From: Chondrinema litorale
Lineage (GTDB): Bacteria; Bacteroidota; Bacteroidia; Cytophagales; Flammeovirgaceae
DNA length: 64,000 bases
NCBI RefSeq assembly: GCF_026250525.1
Contig: NZ_CP111053.1
Span: forward strand, 154,106-218,105
Direction of reading: 5' to 3'
In this document: positions 54,309 to 62,912 of the stretch, in pieces
How positions within the stretch are numbered: position 1 is the first letter of the stretch
Layout: each line of letters starts with the position of its first letter
Made by a program: the position numbers and the translations under genes
Notes under the pieces: model-generated
The model's database searches: none
What the model was told of the DNA's origin: nothing
Seen by the model: only the letters and a program-made list of their open reading frames with translations

Positions 54309-54566
54309 ATGAACGAATTAATTCAGCTTTATATCGTAGATTATTACTACCGACCTGACAACATTATTCAAGACGGAAAACTATCTGCATGGCTTCAATC
54401 ACCAGCTTTTAAGCAAAACTTGAAAGATTTTTTAGACAACCGAGGTTGGAGAAATAGAGTTGTAGGCACACGTTTGTGGGAACTAGCTAAAGCAAGAGTA
54501 TTCGATAAAATAAATTTTGAGTTTGCAACAAAAGAATCTGGCATTGGAGCCTCATTTTCACGATAA
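54309..54566 (+). CDS. Small hypothetical protein, possible immunity gene remnant
   Basis: 85 aa: MNELIQLYIVDYYYRPDNII, then a helical region LDNRGWRNRVVGTRLWELAK. No family recognised with certainty. It begins 2 bp after the toxin-tail stop and ends 9 bp before the next gene. The abrupt end GIGASFSR may mean it is truncated. An immunity role follows only from position. Confidence 0.5.
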   Translation: MNELIQLYIVDYYYRPDNIIQDGKLSAWLQSPAFKQNLKDFLDNRGWRNRVVGTRLWELAKARVFDKINFEFATKESGIGASFSR

Positions 54567-54575
54567 GAAAAAATT

Positions 54576-55229
54576 ATGGAAGATTTACATGTTTTTATAC
54601 CGGTTAAAAACTCTGGAAGTAGATACTCAAAGGGTAGTCTTTTATATCTGGATGTATACAGATTGTTAGGATCTGAAATTATTGAAAAAAGAAAAAATTT
54701 AGAATATTTAGATATATCCTTAGAAGGCTCATCTTTAGTTGAATTTAGTGGGAAACTCCAAAAACTAATAAAATTGAAATTAAAAAATAGAACCTCCTGT
54801 ATCTTTAATGAATACTTATATACCTTATTAGATGAAAAGTTATATTTGAATCCCAAACATAAAATTGATCATTTTCATATTATAGTTTTGAGTCATCTTT
54901 GGGAATCTGCTATGACTTCTATTAAAACAAATAATCAGATATTTTTTTATTCTATACCTATTAATTTTAATGAAGGTGAAACTCTAACTTATATTATTAA
55001 TAAAAATAATCAAGGTATTACCAAAAGCTTATTACTTCAAAAATTCAATGACATTATAACTAAACATCATAGACAAAATTTAGCTCTTGATACTCAAAAG
55101 ATAGAACAAAGTAAGCTTGATTTTTTTTTGAAAACTTTATTGAATCATAAAATCATAATTGAAGAAGAAATAAATAATGAAAAATTATTTTTCCCGACTG
55201 AAAAAAGTAAAAATATCCTTATATTCTAA
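54576..55229 (+). CDS. Hypothetical protein of the toxin cassette
   Basis: 217 aa, no signal peptide, rich in Lys, Leu, Asn and Ile. It contains HFHIIVLSHLWESAMTSIKT and a helical C-terminal part. No family recognised. It lies 9 bp after the 85-aa gene on the same strand and has the same very AT-rich codon use as the rest of the cassette. Role unknown; second immunity or orphan gene are possible. Confidence 0.5.
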   Translation: MEDLHVFIPVKNSGSRYSKGSLLYLDVYRLLGSEIIEKRKNLEYLDISLEGSSLVEFSGKLQKLIKLKLKNRTSCIFNEYLYTLLDEKLYLNPKHKIDHFHIIVLSHLWESAMTSIKTNNQIFFYSIPINFNEGETLTYIINKNNQGITKSLLLQKFNDIITKHHRQNLALDTQKIEQSKLDFFLKTLLNHKIIIEEEINNEKLFFPTEKSKNILIF

Positions 55230-55760
55230 TGACTTTTGTTCCCTGCACTGGCTTAAGTTTTCTAAAAAAAAATCTAGTTCAAGAGTTAGTGCAGTGCTCT
55301 TGGACTTAAACATTAAGCTAGAGCCAAAAGTGAAGAAGTCTCCACTGGTACGTAGCTTTCCATCTGGTCTTAGCCAAGAAAAATAAACTAGTCGAACTTA
55401 TCTAGCTTCTCATCACTGCCTAAATCCTACCATTTAGCAGGATTTTTTAGTTTATGGGCATTCTAACTAAAAATTCTTCTCAATAAAAAATCACCTATTT
55501 TAGGGGAAGTGGTATTATAAAAGATTTCATCCTTCCATCAATAAAAAATACTTTTAGTGTAATTCATAACAACATATACACAATAAAGACTTATTTTTGT
55601 TATATCTTTTTGTAGCCTTTCGATCAGAAAATTTACCACCTTATAGGTGATGCATAATTTATTGCGCCCTTTCTAACTTGCATTGCCTCAATTTACTACA
55701 CAGCAACCAGCACAATTAACCTATTAGTGCAAATTATTTTTTTAACCCTAATCCATACCT
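55230..55760. other. Intergenic region upstream of susC
   Basis: 530 bp. The first 150 bp (to about 55386) stay open in one frame but have no convincing start or family; they include CCAAGAAAAATAA (55374-55386), which recurs at 62707-62719. The duplicated terminator lies at 55422-55453. The remainder must carry the susC promoter; no regulator site is evident. Confidence 0.45.
55422..55453 (+). terminator. Right copy of the duplicated terminator
   Basis: Stem AAATCCT/AGGATTT with T tract. It matches 29 of 32 bases of the terminator at 52037-52068, including AGCAGGATTTTTTAGTTT exactly. Confidence 0.7.
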
Positions 55761-58700
55761 ATGAACAGATTTTTTACTACGATTCTGATCGGGTTATTAT
55801 TTTCTGGTAATTACTTACTGGCGCAAACCCGAACGGTAACTGGTACTATTAAAGACCTTACCAACAATCCGATGGTGGGTGTAAATGTGATTATTAAAGG
55901 TACTACCAAAGGTACCACCACCAACATCGATGGAAAGTATTCGCTCGAAGTACCAGCAGAAGCTACCTTATTATATAGCTTTATTGGCTATAAAAATCAG
56001 GAAATTGCAGTGGGCAACCAATCTGTAATGAATGTAACATTGGAAGAAGACATTCAGCAGATGAATGAGGTTGTAGTTACAGCACTTGGTTTTAAAGAAG
56101 ACAGAGATAAACTAGGAGCCACGAGTGCGCAGGTTTCGTCAGAAGATTTGGTGCGATCTGGCGAATCTGGTTTAATTAATGGCTTAGCAGGTCGGGCAGC
56201 CGGAGTGAGAATTTCTCGCTCAAATGGTGACCCGGGAGCTGGCTCACTTATTCAAATTAGAGGTACAAATACCATTTCGGGAGATACCCAACCGCTCATT
56301 ATTCTAGATGGTATTCCGGTGAGTAACTCCAACCTGTATGGCGAAGGCAGTAGCAGAGATGGTGGTGTGTCTCAACAATCTCGCTTAAACGACATTAACC
56401 CCAACGACATCGAATCTGTGCAGATTCTAAAAGGAGCATCGGCAGCGGCATTGTGGGGTTCAAGAGCTGCAAATGGAGTAATTGTAATTACTACAAAATC
56501 TGGTAAGCTCAACTCTAAGATTAATGTGTCTTATGGAGCCACTTATTCTATTGATGAAATTAATGTAAGACACCCATTACAAGATAAGTTCGGCCAAGGT
56601 TCTGGAGGAGTTTATAGTCCAACTAGTTCTACTTCTTGGGGAGATAAAATTGCAGATCGCTCAGGAGCAGCCGATGAGCTTGATACTAGTGGAGAATATT
56701 TTGAAGCAGATAATGGAAACAGGTATTATCCCATCATCACTAAAAACTCTCAAGAAACTTATTTAGATGATAACTTTAATGATGTTTTTAAAAATGGGAA
56801 TTTCTTGGAGCAAAACCTGAGTTTGAGTGGAGGTAGTGAAAAGGCTACTTTCTTCTTTAGCATCGGAGATTTAAATCAAGAAGGTATTATTAAAAACAGT
56901 GATTACCGAAGAACAACTCTTAGGTTAAATAACACTTACACCTTTAATGAGTATGTGAGTATGAAAACCAAAGCAGGTTATACGCGCTCAGTTTCAAACA
57001 GAATTCAGCAAAGCTCTAACACGGCGGGTTTGTATCTTGGTTTGCTTCGTGGAGCACCAGACTTCGACATTACTGATTATATCGGGACTTATTACGATGA
57101 TGCCGGCAATCTGTACAGAAACAGACATAGAAGTTACCGCCGCTATTTGGGCAACAATCTCAACCCGATTTACAACAACCCACTTTGGACAACAAACCAA
57201 CAAACAAGTGATACCAAGGTAGACAGGTTTATAGTAAACTCAGAAATTACGGTTTCTCCTGTAGATTTTGTAGATGTGGTTTTGAGAGGAGGCGTAGATT
57301 CTTATACAGATAACAGGGTGTATTTTTTCCCGAAAGGGACAGCCGGTGCAGACAGGGTAAATGGTAGTTTGAGGGATGAGACTTACACCGAAACCGAATA
57401 CAATTTTGATGCGATTGCCCGAACATTTTTTGATATAAATGATAACATATCAACCAACTTTACAGTCGGCTGGAACATAAATGATAGAAAGAGAAAGCGT
57501 GTGTACATAGAAAATCAGTCTTTCCTTTTTGATTCTTATTTGCCTAATTTCGAAATCGCACCATCCATCACAGATATTGAAAACGACAGAAGGTTTATCA
57601 GATCGAACAGACTGTATTCAGTCTTAGGTTTCGATTTGTACAATCAGGTATTTGTGAATTTATCGGGTGCTTACGAAGTGGCTTCGACCATTGATGGTGG
57701 TTTCTTTTATCCATCGGCAGATGTAGCTTGGCAGTTTACAGAGTTGCCATCGCTAAGCAATCTTAACTTTCTTTCTTTTGGTAAACTGAGAGCTTCTTGG
57801 GGAAGAGTGGGTGTGCAACCAGACCCGCATAAGTTTGAAACTACTTATGAGAGTTTTTCTTACTATGCCTATAGCGATGGTTTGGATATTCAATTATTTG
57901 ATGGCGGTTTTAGGTTGAATGATGATGAAGGTAATCCACAATTAAAACCAGAAGTAAAAACCGAATGGGAAATAGGTACTGATTTAAGATTTGTAGATAA
58001 CAGAATTATTCTTGGTTTTACCTATTACCAAAACAAGATCGAAGATTTGTTGATTGATGTTGGCAAGGCACCCACCACTGGTTTTAATAATCAATATGCC
58101 AATGCTGCTACCATGGAGAATAAAGGAATCGAGTTAGATGCAGAATACAACTTTTTGCGCAAAGCAGATTTGAGTATGAGCATTTATGGAAATTTCAATA
58201 ACAATAGAAATGAAGTACTTGATTTACAAGGTACCGAATCTATAGACTATACTCCGGGCGGTTCTATTTCTTCGAGAGCGGTTGTTGGTTATCCTTCTGG
58301 TGTTTTGTATAGCTCACGAGCAATTAGAAACGAAGATGGCACATACGATCTAGACGACAATGGATTTCCTCAGTTGGCACCAGACCAAGGAGTAGTTGGT
58401 GACCCAAATCCAGATTGGAGAGGGGGTTTAGGCTTTAAAGCATCTTACAAAGGTTTGTCGTTGAATGTTTTGTTTGAGCATTTCCACGGTGGAGACTTTG
58501 CCGAAAGAACCAGGTTTATTCTTCAAAACTTTGGTACCCATGCCGATGTGGGTAATGAAGTTACTCTAACTCAGGAGCTGAGAAATGTAAATGGAGAAGT
58601 ATTCGGAGCAGGTTCAACAGTAAGAGGTAATATTGCCGATTTTGGTGCGGGTCCTGTCTTGCTAGATCAGGCTTGGTATACTTCAAGAGGTGCAGGTTTT

Positions 58701-58982
58701 GGTAGCTCTGTAATTAATGAGTTTGCGCTTAACAAAGGCACTTGGACCAAACTAAGAGAAATTTCGCTTTCTTATACTTTAAACTCACCGGGTTTTAGAG
58801 AGAAAACCAAACTCAGTTCTGTTGTATTCACACTCACAGGTCGTAACCTCAAACTATGGACTAACCTAGTGGGAGTCGACCCTGAAACCAATCAATTCGG
58901 TGTGGGTAATGGATATGGAATTGACTATTTCACCAATCCGGGGACAAGGTCTTATCTCTTTGCTGTAAAAGTGAATTATTAA
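55761..58982 (+). CDS. SusC/RagA TonB-linked outer-membrane receptor
   Basis: 1073 aa. Signal peptide (about 1-21), carboxypeptidase-like domain (about 24-100, VTGTIKDLTNNPMVGVNVII), the SusC box EVVVTALGFKEDRDKLGATS, plug domain (about 105-235, TNTISGDTQPLIILDGIPVS and ILKGASAAALWGSRAANGVI) and a barrel ending YLFAVKVNY. It imports bound oligosaccharides or peptides through the outer membrane with TonB energy. The susD partner lies 27 bp downstream. No glycosidase, anti-sigma factor or regulator is adjacent, so the ligand is open. Confidence 0.95.
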   Translation: MNRFFTTILIGLLFSGNYLLAQTRTVTGTIKDLTNNPMVGVNVIIKGTTKGTTTNIDGKYSLEVPAEATLLYSFIGYKNQEIAVGNQSVMNVTLEEDIQQMNEVVVTALGFKEDRDKLGATSAQVSSEDLVRSGESGLINGLAGRAAGVRISRSNGDPGAGSLIQIRGTNTISGDTQPLIILDGIPVSNSNLYGEGSSRDGGVSQQSRLNDINPNDIESVQILKGASAAALWGSRAANGVIVITTKSGKLNSKINVSYGATYSIDEINVRHPLQDKFGQGSGGVYSPTSSTSWGDKIADRSGAADELDTSGEYFEADNGNRYYPIITKNSQETYLDDNFNDVFKNGNFLEQNLSLSGGSEKATFFFSIGDLNQEGIIKNSDYRRTTLRLNNTYTFNEYVSMKTKAGYTRSVSNRIQQSSNTAGLYLGLLRGAPDFDITDYIGTYYDDAGNLYRNRHRSYRRYLGNNLNPIYNNPLWTTNQQTSDTKVDRFIVNSEITVSPVDFVDVVLRGGVDSYTDNRVYFFPKGTAGADRVNGSLRDETYTETEYNFDAIARTFFDINDNISTNFTVGWNINDRKRKRVYIENQSFLFDSYLPNFEIAPSITDIENDRRFIRSNRLYSVLGFDLYNQVFVNLSGAYEVASTIDGGFFYPSADVAWQFTELPSLSNLNFLSFGKLRASWGRVGVQPDPHKFETTYESFSYYAYSDGLDIQLFDGGFRLNDDEGNPQLKPEVKTEWEIGTDLRFVDNRIILGFTYYQNKIEDLLIDVGKAPTTGFNNQYANAATMENKGIELDAEYNFLRKADLSMSIYGNFNNNRNEVLDLQGTESIDYTPGGSISSRAVVGYPSGVLYSSRAIRNEDGTYDLDDNGFPQLAPDQGVVGDPNPDWRGGLGFKASYKGLSLNVLFEHFHGGDFAERTRFILQNFGTHADVGNEVTLTQELRNVNGEVFGAGSTVRGNIADFGAGPVLLDQAWYTSRGAGFGSSVINEFALNKGTWTKLREISLSYTLNSPGFREKTKLSSVVFTLTGRNLKLWTNLVGVDPETNQFGVGNGYGIDYFTNPGTRSYLFAVKVNY

Positions 58983-59009
58983 TCGACAGATAAATAAAAG
59001 AATTTCAAC

Positions 59010-60401
59010 ATGAAAAAAATTTTAATAGCCATATTGATTTTATCTGCCATTTCTTGTGAAAACTTGGTGGACGACATCAACCAAAACCCTAACGAACCAG
59101 TAGATGTGCCGGCAGAACTTTTATTAAAAGGAATGATGCTGGCAGATATTACCGTACAAGTGAGCCATATGCAGAGAATTTCGGCAATGTGGAGCGGGCA
59201 ATACAAAGGTCTTACTTTGTTATATGGAAGTCTTTACACCTATAATATCACATCTGAAGAAGCCAACGATACTTGGGAAGCAATTTATGTAGGTGTGCTT
59301 AACCAAGGGAGAGTAATTCGGGAAAGTCTGCCTGATGATGGGCTGATGCAAGGAATAACCAAAGTTTTAGAAGCCCATGTTGTGGGAACAGCAACTTCTA
59401 TCTTTGGTAGTGTTCCTTACTCAGAAGTAGTATCTGATATTGCAAATCCGGCATTCGACACGCAGTCATCCGTGTATCAGCAATTGCAAAGTATTTTAGA
59501 TGAAGCCATTATCAATTTGGAATCTGTTCCCGCTACGGTGTCTAATAGTCAGGATATTTTTTATGGAGGTACACCCGAAAAATGGATAGAAGCAGCTTAT
59601 ACATTAAAAGCTCGCTATTACTTGCAAACTAAAAATTATGCTGCTGCTTATGCCGCTGCTCAAAACGGTATTTCTTCTGGTGATAACTCTATGAAGTTTT
59701 ATCCACCGGGAGTAGTTGGCAATGGTGATAGTAATTTGTTGTATTCCTTTGCTGAAGCGCGCGGTGGTTACATGACTTCCATTGGAACCTATTTTGAATC
59801 TTTACTCGATCCTGAAAATGCTGATTCGAGAAACAATGCCAAAACAAACGAAGAGGCAAGAGCTAACTTCTTCTATTACGATGGTACAGATGGCGCAGGT
59901 GAAATAGGCGTAGGAGCTCAAACCACACCGCAACCATTAATTTTATTCGAAGAGAATTTATTGATATTGGCAGAAGCCGGCGCCAGAACAGAAGACTTTG
60001 CCACAGGTTTAACACACCTCAATGAGTTAAGAGCTTATTTAAACTCAGGCGCTTCATTTAACATGGCAAATACAGGAGGTACATTATTATATGAAGCATA
60101 CGATGAAGCCGATTTTGAAAATGGTGGCATTGAAAATTCGGATGGGATTGACAAAGACAGGGCTTTGCTAAGAGAGATTATTGAAGAGCGCTATGTATCG
60201 GGCTATGGTCAGTTTATTCCTTTTAATGATGCAAGAAGGTTGAGAAAAGAAGATGTCGATATTGCTATTCCGATACCTTTTAATACGCCAGAGATTACGC
60301 AGTATCCAGAAAGGTTTATTGTTTCTCAGGATGAATTAAATGCTAATAGCAATGCCCCGGACGATCCGGGAATTTTCAGCAAGACAGAAGTAAATCAATA
60401 A
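59010..60401 (+). CDS. SusD/RagB-like surface lipoprotein
   Basis: 463 aa with a lipoprotein signal (MKKILIAILILSAISCENLV, Cys about 16). It belongs to the SusD_2-like group (DDINQNPNEPVDVPAELLLK; MQRISAMWSGQYKGLTLLYG; tetratricopeptide-like helices; C-terminal GYGQFIPFNDARRLRKEDVD and ITQYPERFIVSQDE). It caps the SusC pore and binds ligand. Co-transcribed with susC; a terminator follows. Confidence 0.93.
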   Translation: MKKILIAILILSAISCENLVDDINQNPNEPVDVPAELLLKGMMLADITVQVSHMQRISAMWSGQYKGLTLLYGSLYTYNITSEEANDTWEAIYVGVLNQGRVIRESLPDDGLMQGITKVLEAHVVGTATSIFGSVPYSEVVSDIANPAFDTQSSVYQQLQSILDEAIINLESVPATVSNSQDIFYGGTPEKWIEAAYTLKARYYLQTKNYAAAYAAAQNGISSGDNSMKFYPPGVVGNGDSNLLYSFAEARGGYMTSIGTYFESLLDPENADSRNNAKTNEEARANFFYYDGTDGAGEIGVGAQTTPQPLILFEENLLILAEAGARTEDFATGLTHLNELRAYLNSGASFNMANTGGTLLYEAYDEADFENGGIENSDGIDKDRALLREIIEERYVSGYGQFIPFNDARRLRKEDVDIAIPIPFNTPEITQYPERFIVSQDELNANSNAPDDPGIFSKTEVNQ

Positions 60402-60428
60402 TACTGATATATTTTTTCATCATGTTTT

Positions 60429-60461
60429 AAAAGCCAATCAATTATGATTGGCTTTTTTTTA
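60429..60461 (+). terminator. Terminator of the susCD operon
   Basis: An 11-bp stem AAAGCCAATCA/TGATTGGCTTT with an ATTA loop and T tract, 29 bp after the susD stop. Confidence 0.9.
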
Positions 60462-60604
60462 GTTGACTGAGCCAACGCTTATTGCGTCCCTCAAATCTAC
60501 CATTCCCATATAAATGCATTAAGAAAATTGAACAGCATCTTATTAATGAAAACCAAATTATAGGTTCATTAGAATGATAGAAAAGAAAAAAGAAGAAAAT
60601 AGCA

Positions 60605-60637
60605 ATGAATAGATATTATTTTATTTTTTTGTTTTAA
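60605..60637 (+). pseudogene. Truncated copy of a lipoprotein signal sequence
   Basis: Ten codons MNRYYFIFLF and stop, matching the start MNRYYFLILVFLLTGC of the lipoprotein at 61690. The upstream 100 bp also match. It is a remnant of a tandem duplication. Confidence 0.55.
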
Positions 60638-60734
60638 GATATATCATGAATGATGATATAGAAATCTTTGCTAAAAATGGGATTTATAAAGTATACTTAT
60701 GATTTTAACTCTTATGGAATAAAATGCTTCTATT

Positions 60735-61565
60735 ATGTGGGAAAACAAAAATTTGAAAATAAAGAATATAGTATTTATTATTTTTTTTGTTTTTAGTAAT
60801 TGTATGATATGTCAAGCTCAAAGACGACTTCTTAACGATGATGAGCTAATGAACATAGATGTCTACTACAATATAGAGGATGCTATAAAAAACCCTTTAG
60901 AGGTATATTGGCTTATTCTCAAAGATGTTCCTTTAACAATAAAAGATTTTAAAGAGTTAAGAAAGTTAAAAAACTTACAGATTTTAGCACTTTCTGGAAA
61001 CCAGTTAGATAAAATCAGTCCAATATTAGGGAAGTTAAAGTCATTGCAAGATTTAGAAATTACTAATAACCCTGAACTTAATTTTGCGAATGTATTTAAG
61101 ATTTTAAGTAAGGCAAAAAATTTAGAATACTTGATCTTAAGAAGGAATGGAATCAAAATAATACCAAAAGAGATAAGGTTTTTAAAATCATTGAAGAGTA
61201 TTAATTTAAGTGAAGAAGATACCCTAAATATTAAATACTCATTATTTTCCTTAAGTCAATGTATCTCTTTAAAAAATCTATACTTTTCAAATCTACAAAT
61301 GCCATCTCTACCAATTGAGATTAATTTATTGGGAAACCTTGAATCCTTAAAAATATCATTTTCAAATTTGACATACCTTCCTAAGGAAATCGGCGAACTA
61401 CAAAATCTTAAAACATTAAGCCTAGACCATAATAACCTTACAGAATTGCCAACTTCTATAAGTAAATTACACGTTTTACAAAAACTGGATATATATAGCA
61501 ATAATTTCACACCAGAAGATTATGAATCTATCAGGAAATTATTGCCAGATACAAAAGTACAATAG
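60735..61565 (+). CDS. Leucine-rich-repeat protein
   Basis: 276 aa with a hydrophobic leader (about 10-28, ending ICQAQ), so probably exported. About eight LRR units cover residues 70-265, for example LKNLQILALSGNQLDKISPI, LKTLSLDHNNLTELPTSISK and LQKLDIYSNNFTPEDYESI. Repeat length is about 22-24 residues, of the bacterial type with LP-x-x-I units. A role in protein binding is likely but the partner is unknown. It is 97 bp past the pseudogene fragment. Confidence 0.82.
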   Translation: MWENKNLKIKNIVFIIFFVFSNCMICQAQRRLLNDDELMNIDVYYNIEDAIKNPLEVYWLILKDVPLTIKDFKELRKLKNLQILALSGNQLDKISPILGKLKSLQDLEITNNPELNFANVFKILSKAKNLEYLILRRNGIKIIPKEIRFLKSLKSINLSEEDTLNIKYSLFSLSQCISLKNLYFSNLQMPSLPIEINLLGNLESLKISFSNLTYLPKEIGELQNLKTLSLDHNNLTELPTSISKLHVLQKLDIYSNNFTPEDYESIRKLLPDTKVQ

Positions 61566-61689
61566 TTCCCACTAGTGTATTGCACCCAAATCCACCATAC
61601 CAATACCAAGGTCTCAAGACAATAGAACAGCATTTCATATATGAAATACCATTTATAGATTCATTAGAATGAAAGAAAAGAGAACAACA

Positions 61690-62070
61690 ATGAACAGATA
61701 TTATTTTTTGATTTTAGTTTTTTTGCTAACAGGGTGCAATTATTTCAATTTCTGTACTGGGATAACAATTGAGGAGCTTGTAGGAAGGTACGAACAGAAA
61801 AAGAAGATAGTAGGTATTGAGTATATTGAGATTTATCCGGATAGTACCTATTTACACTATTATAAAAATGATACTGTAGAGTACACCAATAAAGAGAAAT
61901 TAACAATAGAAAAAAGAAGACATGTTTGTTATGTTATACTACGGGACTTTGCATTTAAGACTTCTACTAACATTAAGAATGATGTAACAAGAGTGATTCG
62001 ATATCATTGGACAGGTGATGCCTTGAGCCTAGATAACCTAGATTATGATTTTTATAAAGTAGAAGATTAG
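61690..62070 (+). CDS. Small lipoprotein
   Basis: 126 aa from ATG 61690, chosen because it gives a clean lipoprotein signal (MNRYYFLILVFLLTGCNYF, Cys in LTGC); an upstream ATG 61669 would add seven charged residues. The mature part, IEIYPDSTYLHYYKNDTVEY and onward, looks like a short beta-rich domain as in many Bacteroidota lipoproteins of unknown role. A decayed relative begins at 60605. Confidence 0.7.
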   Translation: MNRYYFLILVFLLTGCNYFNFCTGITIEELVGRYEQKKKIVGIEYIEIYPDSTYLHYYKNDTVEYTNKEKLTIEKRRHVCYVILRDFAFKTSTNIKNDVTRVIRYHWTGDALSLDNLDYDFYKVED

Positions 62071-62097
62071 GGTGTTGAGGTATAACCCCACTGATCC

Positions 62098-62155
62098 ATA
62101 GTGTCTTGCCTCCAACTGGTCGAACGGGTCTCCCTTCGACTAGATCATATCAACC
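62098..62155 (+). repeat. Intergenic GGTCGAA-type repeat, copy B
   Basis: Contains TAGTGTCT, ACTGGTCGAACGGGTCTCCC (62115-62134) and TTCGACTAGATCATATCAACC. It matches copy A at 54089-54153 over about 40 bp. The parts CTGGTCGAA and TTCGACTAG are imperfectly inverted. Confidence 0.65.
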
Positions 62156-62206
62156 TATCTTATTCCATGACCAGAACCTAGCCAAACCCAATCCTAGAAA
62201 TTAATT

Positions 62207-62677
62207 ATGAGATATATTTTTTTTACGTCATTTATTTTACTTTTCGCTTACATTATCTCCTCTTGTAACAAGAAAGAAGCAAAAGAAAATATTACTTATG
62301 AACAACCATCCCCAAACGGATTAGGTATTTCAAGCAAACGTAGTGAAGGAGTTGATTTTAAGCTGGAAGTAAGTCATGATAGTATATATATTATAAATGG
62401 TGATAGATACACCTATTCAAGACTTGATCATTTACATCAAAATTTAAATACATATAAAGAATTTTTGACAGGTGAAATCTATATTGTTATAAATAAAAAT
62501 TCTTCAATCGATTTAATAAAGAGTCTCGAAAAAAAGACCAATGAGTACCAAGAGCAATTATTAGAAGAAAAAACTTTCAAGCTTTATCATACAACATATA
62601 ATTTACTTTCTGATGATAAGAAAAAAGAACTCAATGAAGTTTGTGTAACCTTCAAATTTGTATTTTCTAGTGATTGA
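62207..62677 (+). CDS. Small lipoprotein
   Basis: 156 aa. Lipoprotein signal MRYIFFTSFILLFAYIISSC followed by NKKEAKENITYEQPSPNG. The mature part has a charged helix (LIKSLEKKTNEYQEQLLEEK) and no known domain. It resembles ExbD-like periplasmic pieces only loosely (EIYIVINKNSSIDLIKSLEK), which I do not press. Flanked by copies B and C of the intergenic repeat. Confidence 0.65.
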   Translation: MRYIFFTSFILLFAYIISSCNKKEAKENITYEQPSPNGLGISSKRSEGVDFKLEVSHDSIYIINGDRYTYSRLDHLHQNLNTYKEFLTGEIYIVINKNSSIDLIKSLEKKTNEYQEQLLEEKTFKLYHTTYNLLSDDKKKELNEVCVTFKFVFSSD

Positions 62678-62724
62678 AATTAACTATAGCTTCTATGATT
62701 CTTAACCCAAGAAAAATAATCTAT

Positions 62725-62755
62725 CTGGTCGAATGGGTATCCCTTCAACCTTCAT
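62725..62755 (+). repeat. Intergenic GGTCGAA-type repeat, copy C (degenerate)
   Basis: CTGGTCGAATGGGTATCCCT followed by TCAACCTTCATCA. It is preceded by CCAAGAAAAATAA (62707-62719), which also occurs at 55374-55386 in front of a CTAGTCGAAC piece. Confidence 0.5.
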
Positions 62756-62912
62756 CAGTTCAAATATGCTTTGCTTGTCTTCTTCCTCCAATTCCTGTAT
62801 TAAGTGTATTTAGTTATTGATGTTGTACTGGTCAACTGAAGGTCATTGTCAGTCATTTTTATTGAAGGCCGAAGAAGTATTATATTTTAAACAGAAAAAT
62901 AAGTTTTTTATA

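Larger units (their letters stand above)
60402..60734. other. Intergenic region with a broken lipoprotein start and duplicated DNA
   Basis: After the susCD terminator, about 60479-60637 is clearly related to 61580-61720, in front of and including the start of the lipoprotein at 61690. Here the copy reads ATG at 60605 and codes MNRYYFIFLF followed by TAA, so only a fragment remains. Confidence 0.65.

Noticed and set aside
55177..55386. A 69-aa frame after the toxin cassette
   Set aside because: It overlaps the end of the 217-aa gene in another frame, has no family match or ribosome site, and contains repeat-like pieces. Treated as noncoding.
60675..60712. Iteron-like TATACTTATGATTTTAA before the LRR gene
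   Set aside because: Lacks the GGGTGT part and has the C of GACTA changed; expected by chance in AT-rich DNA.
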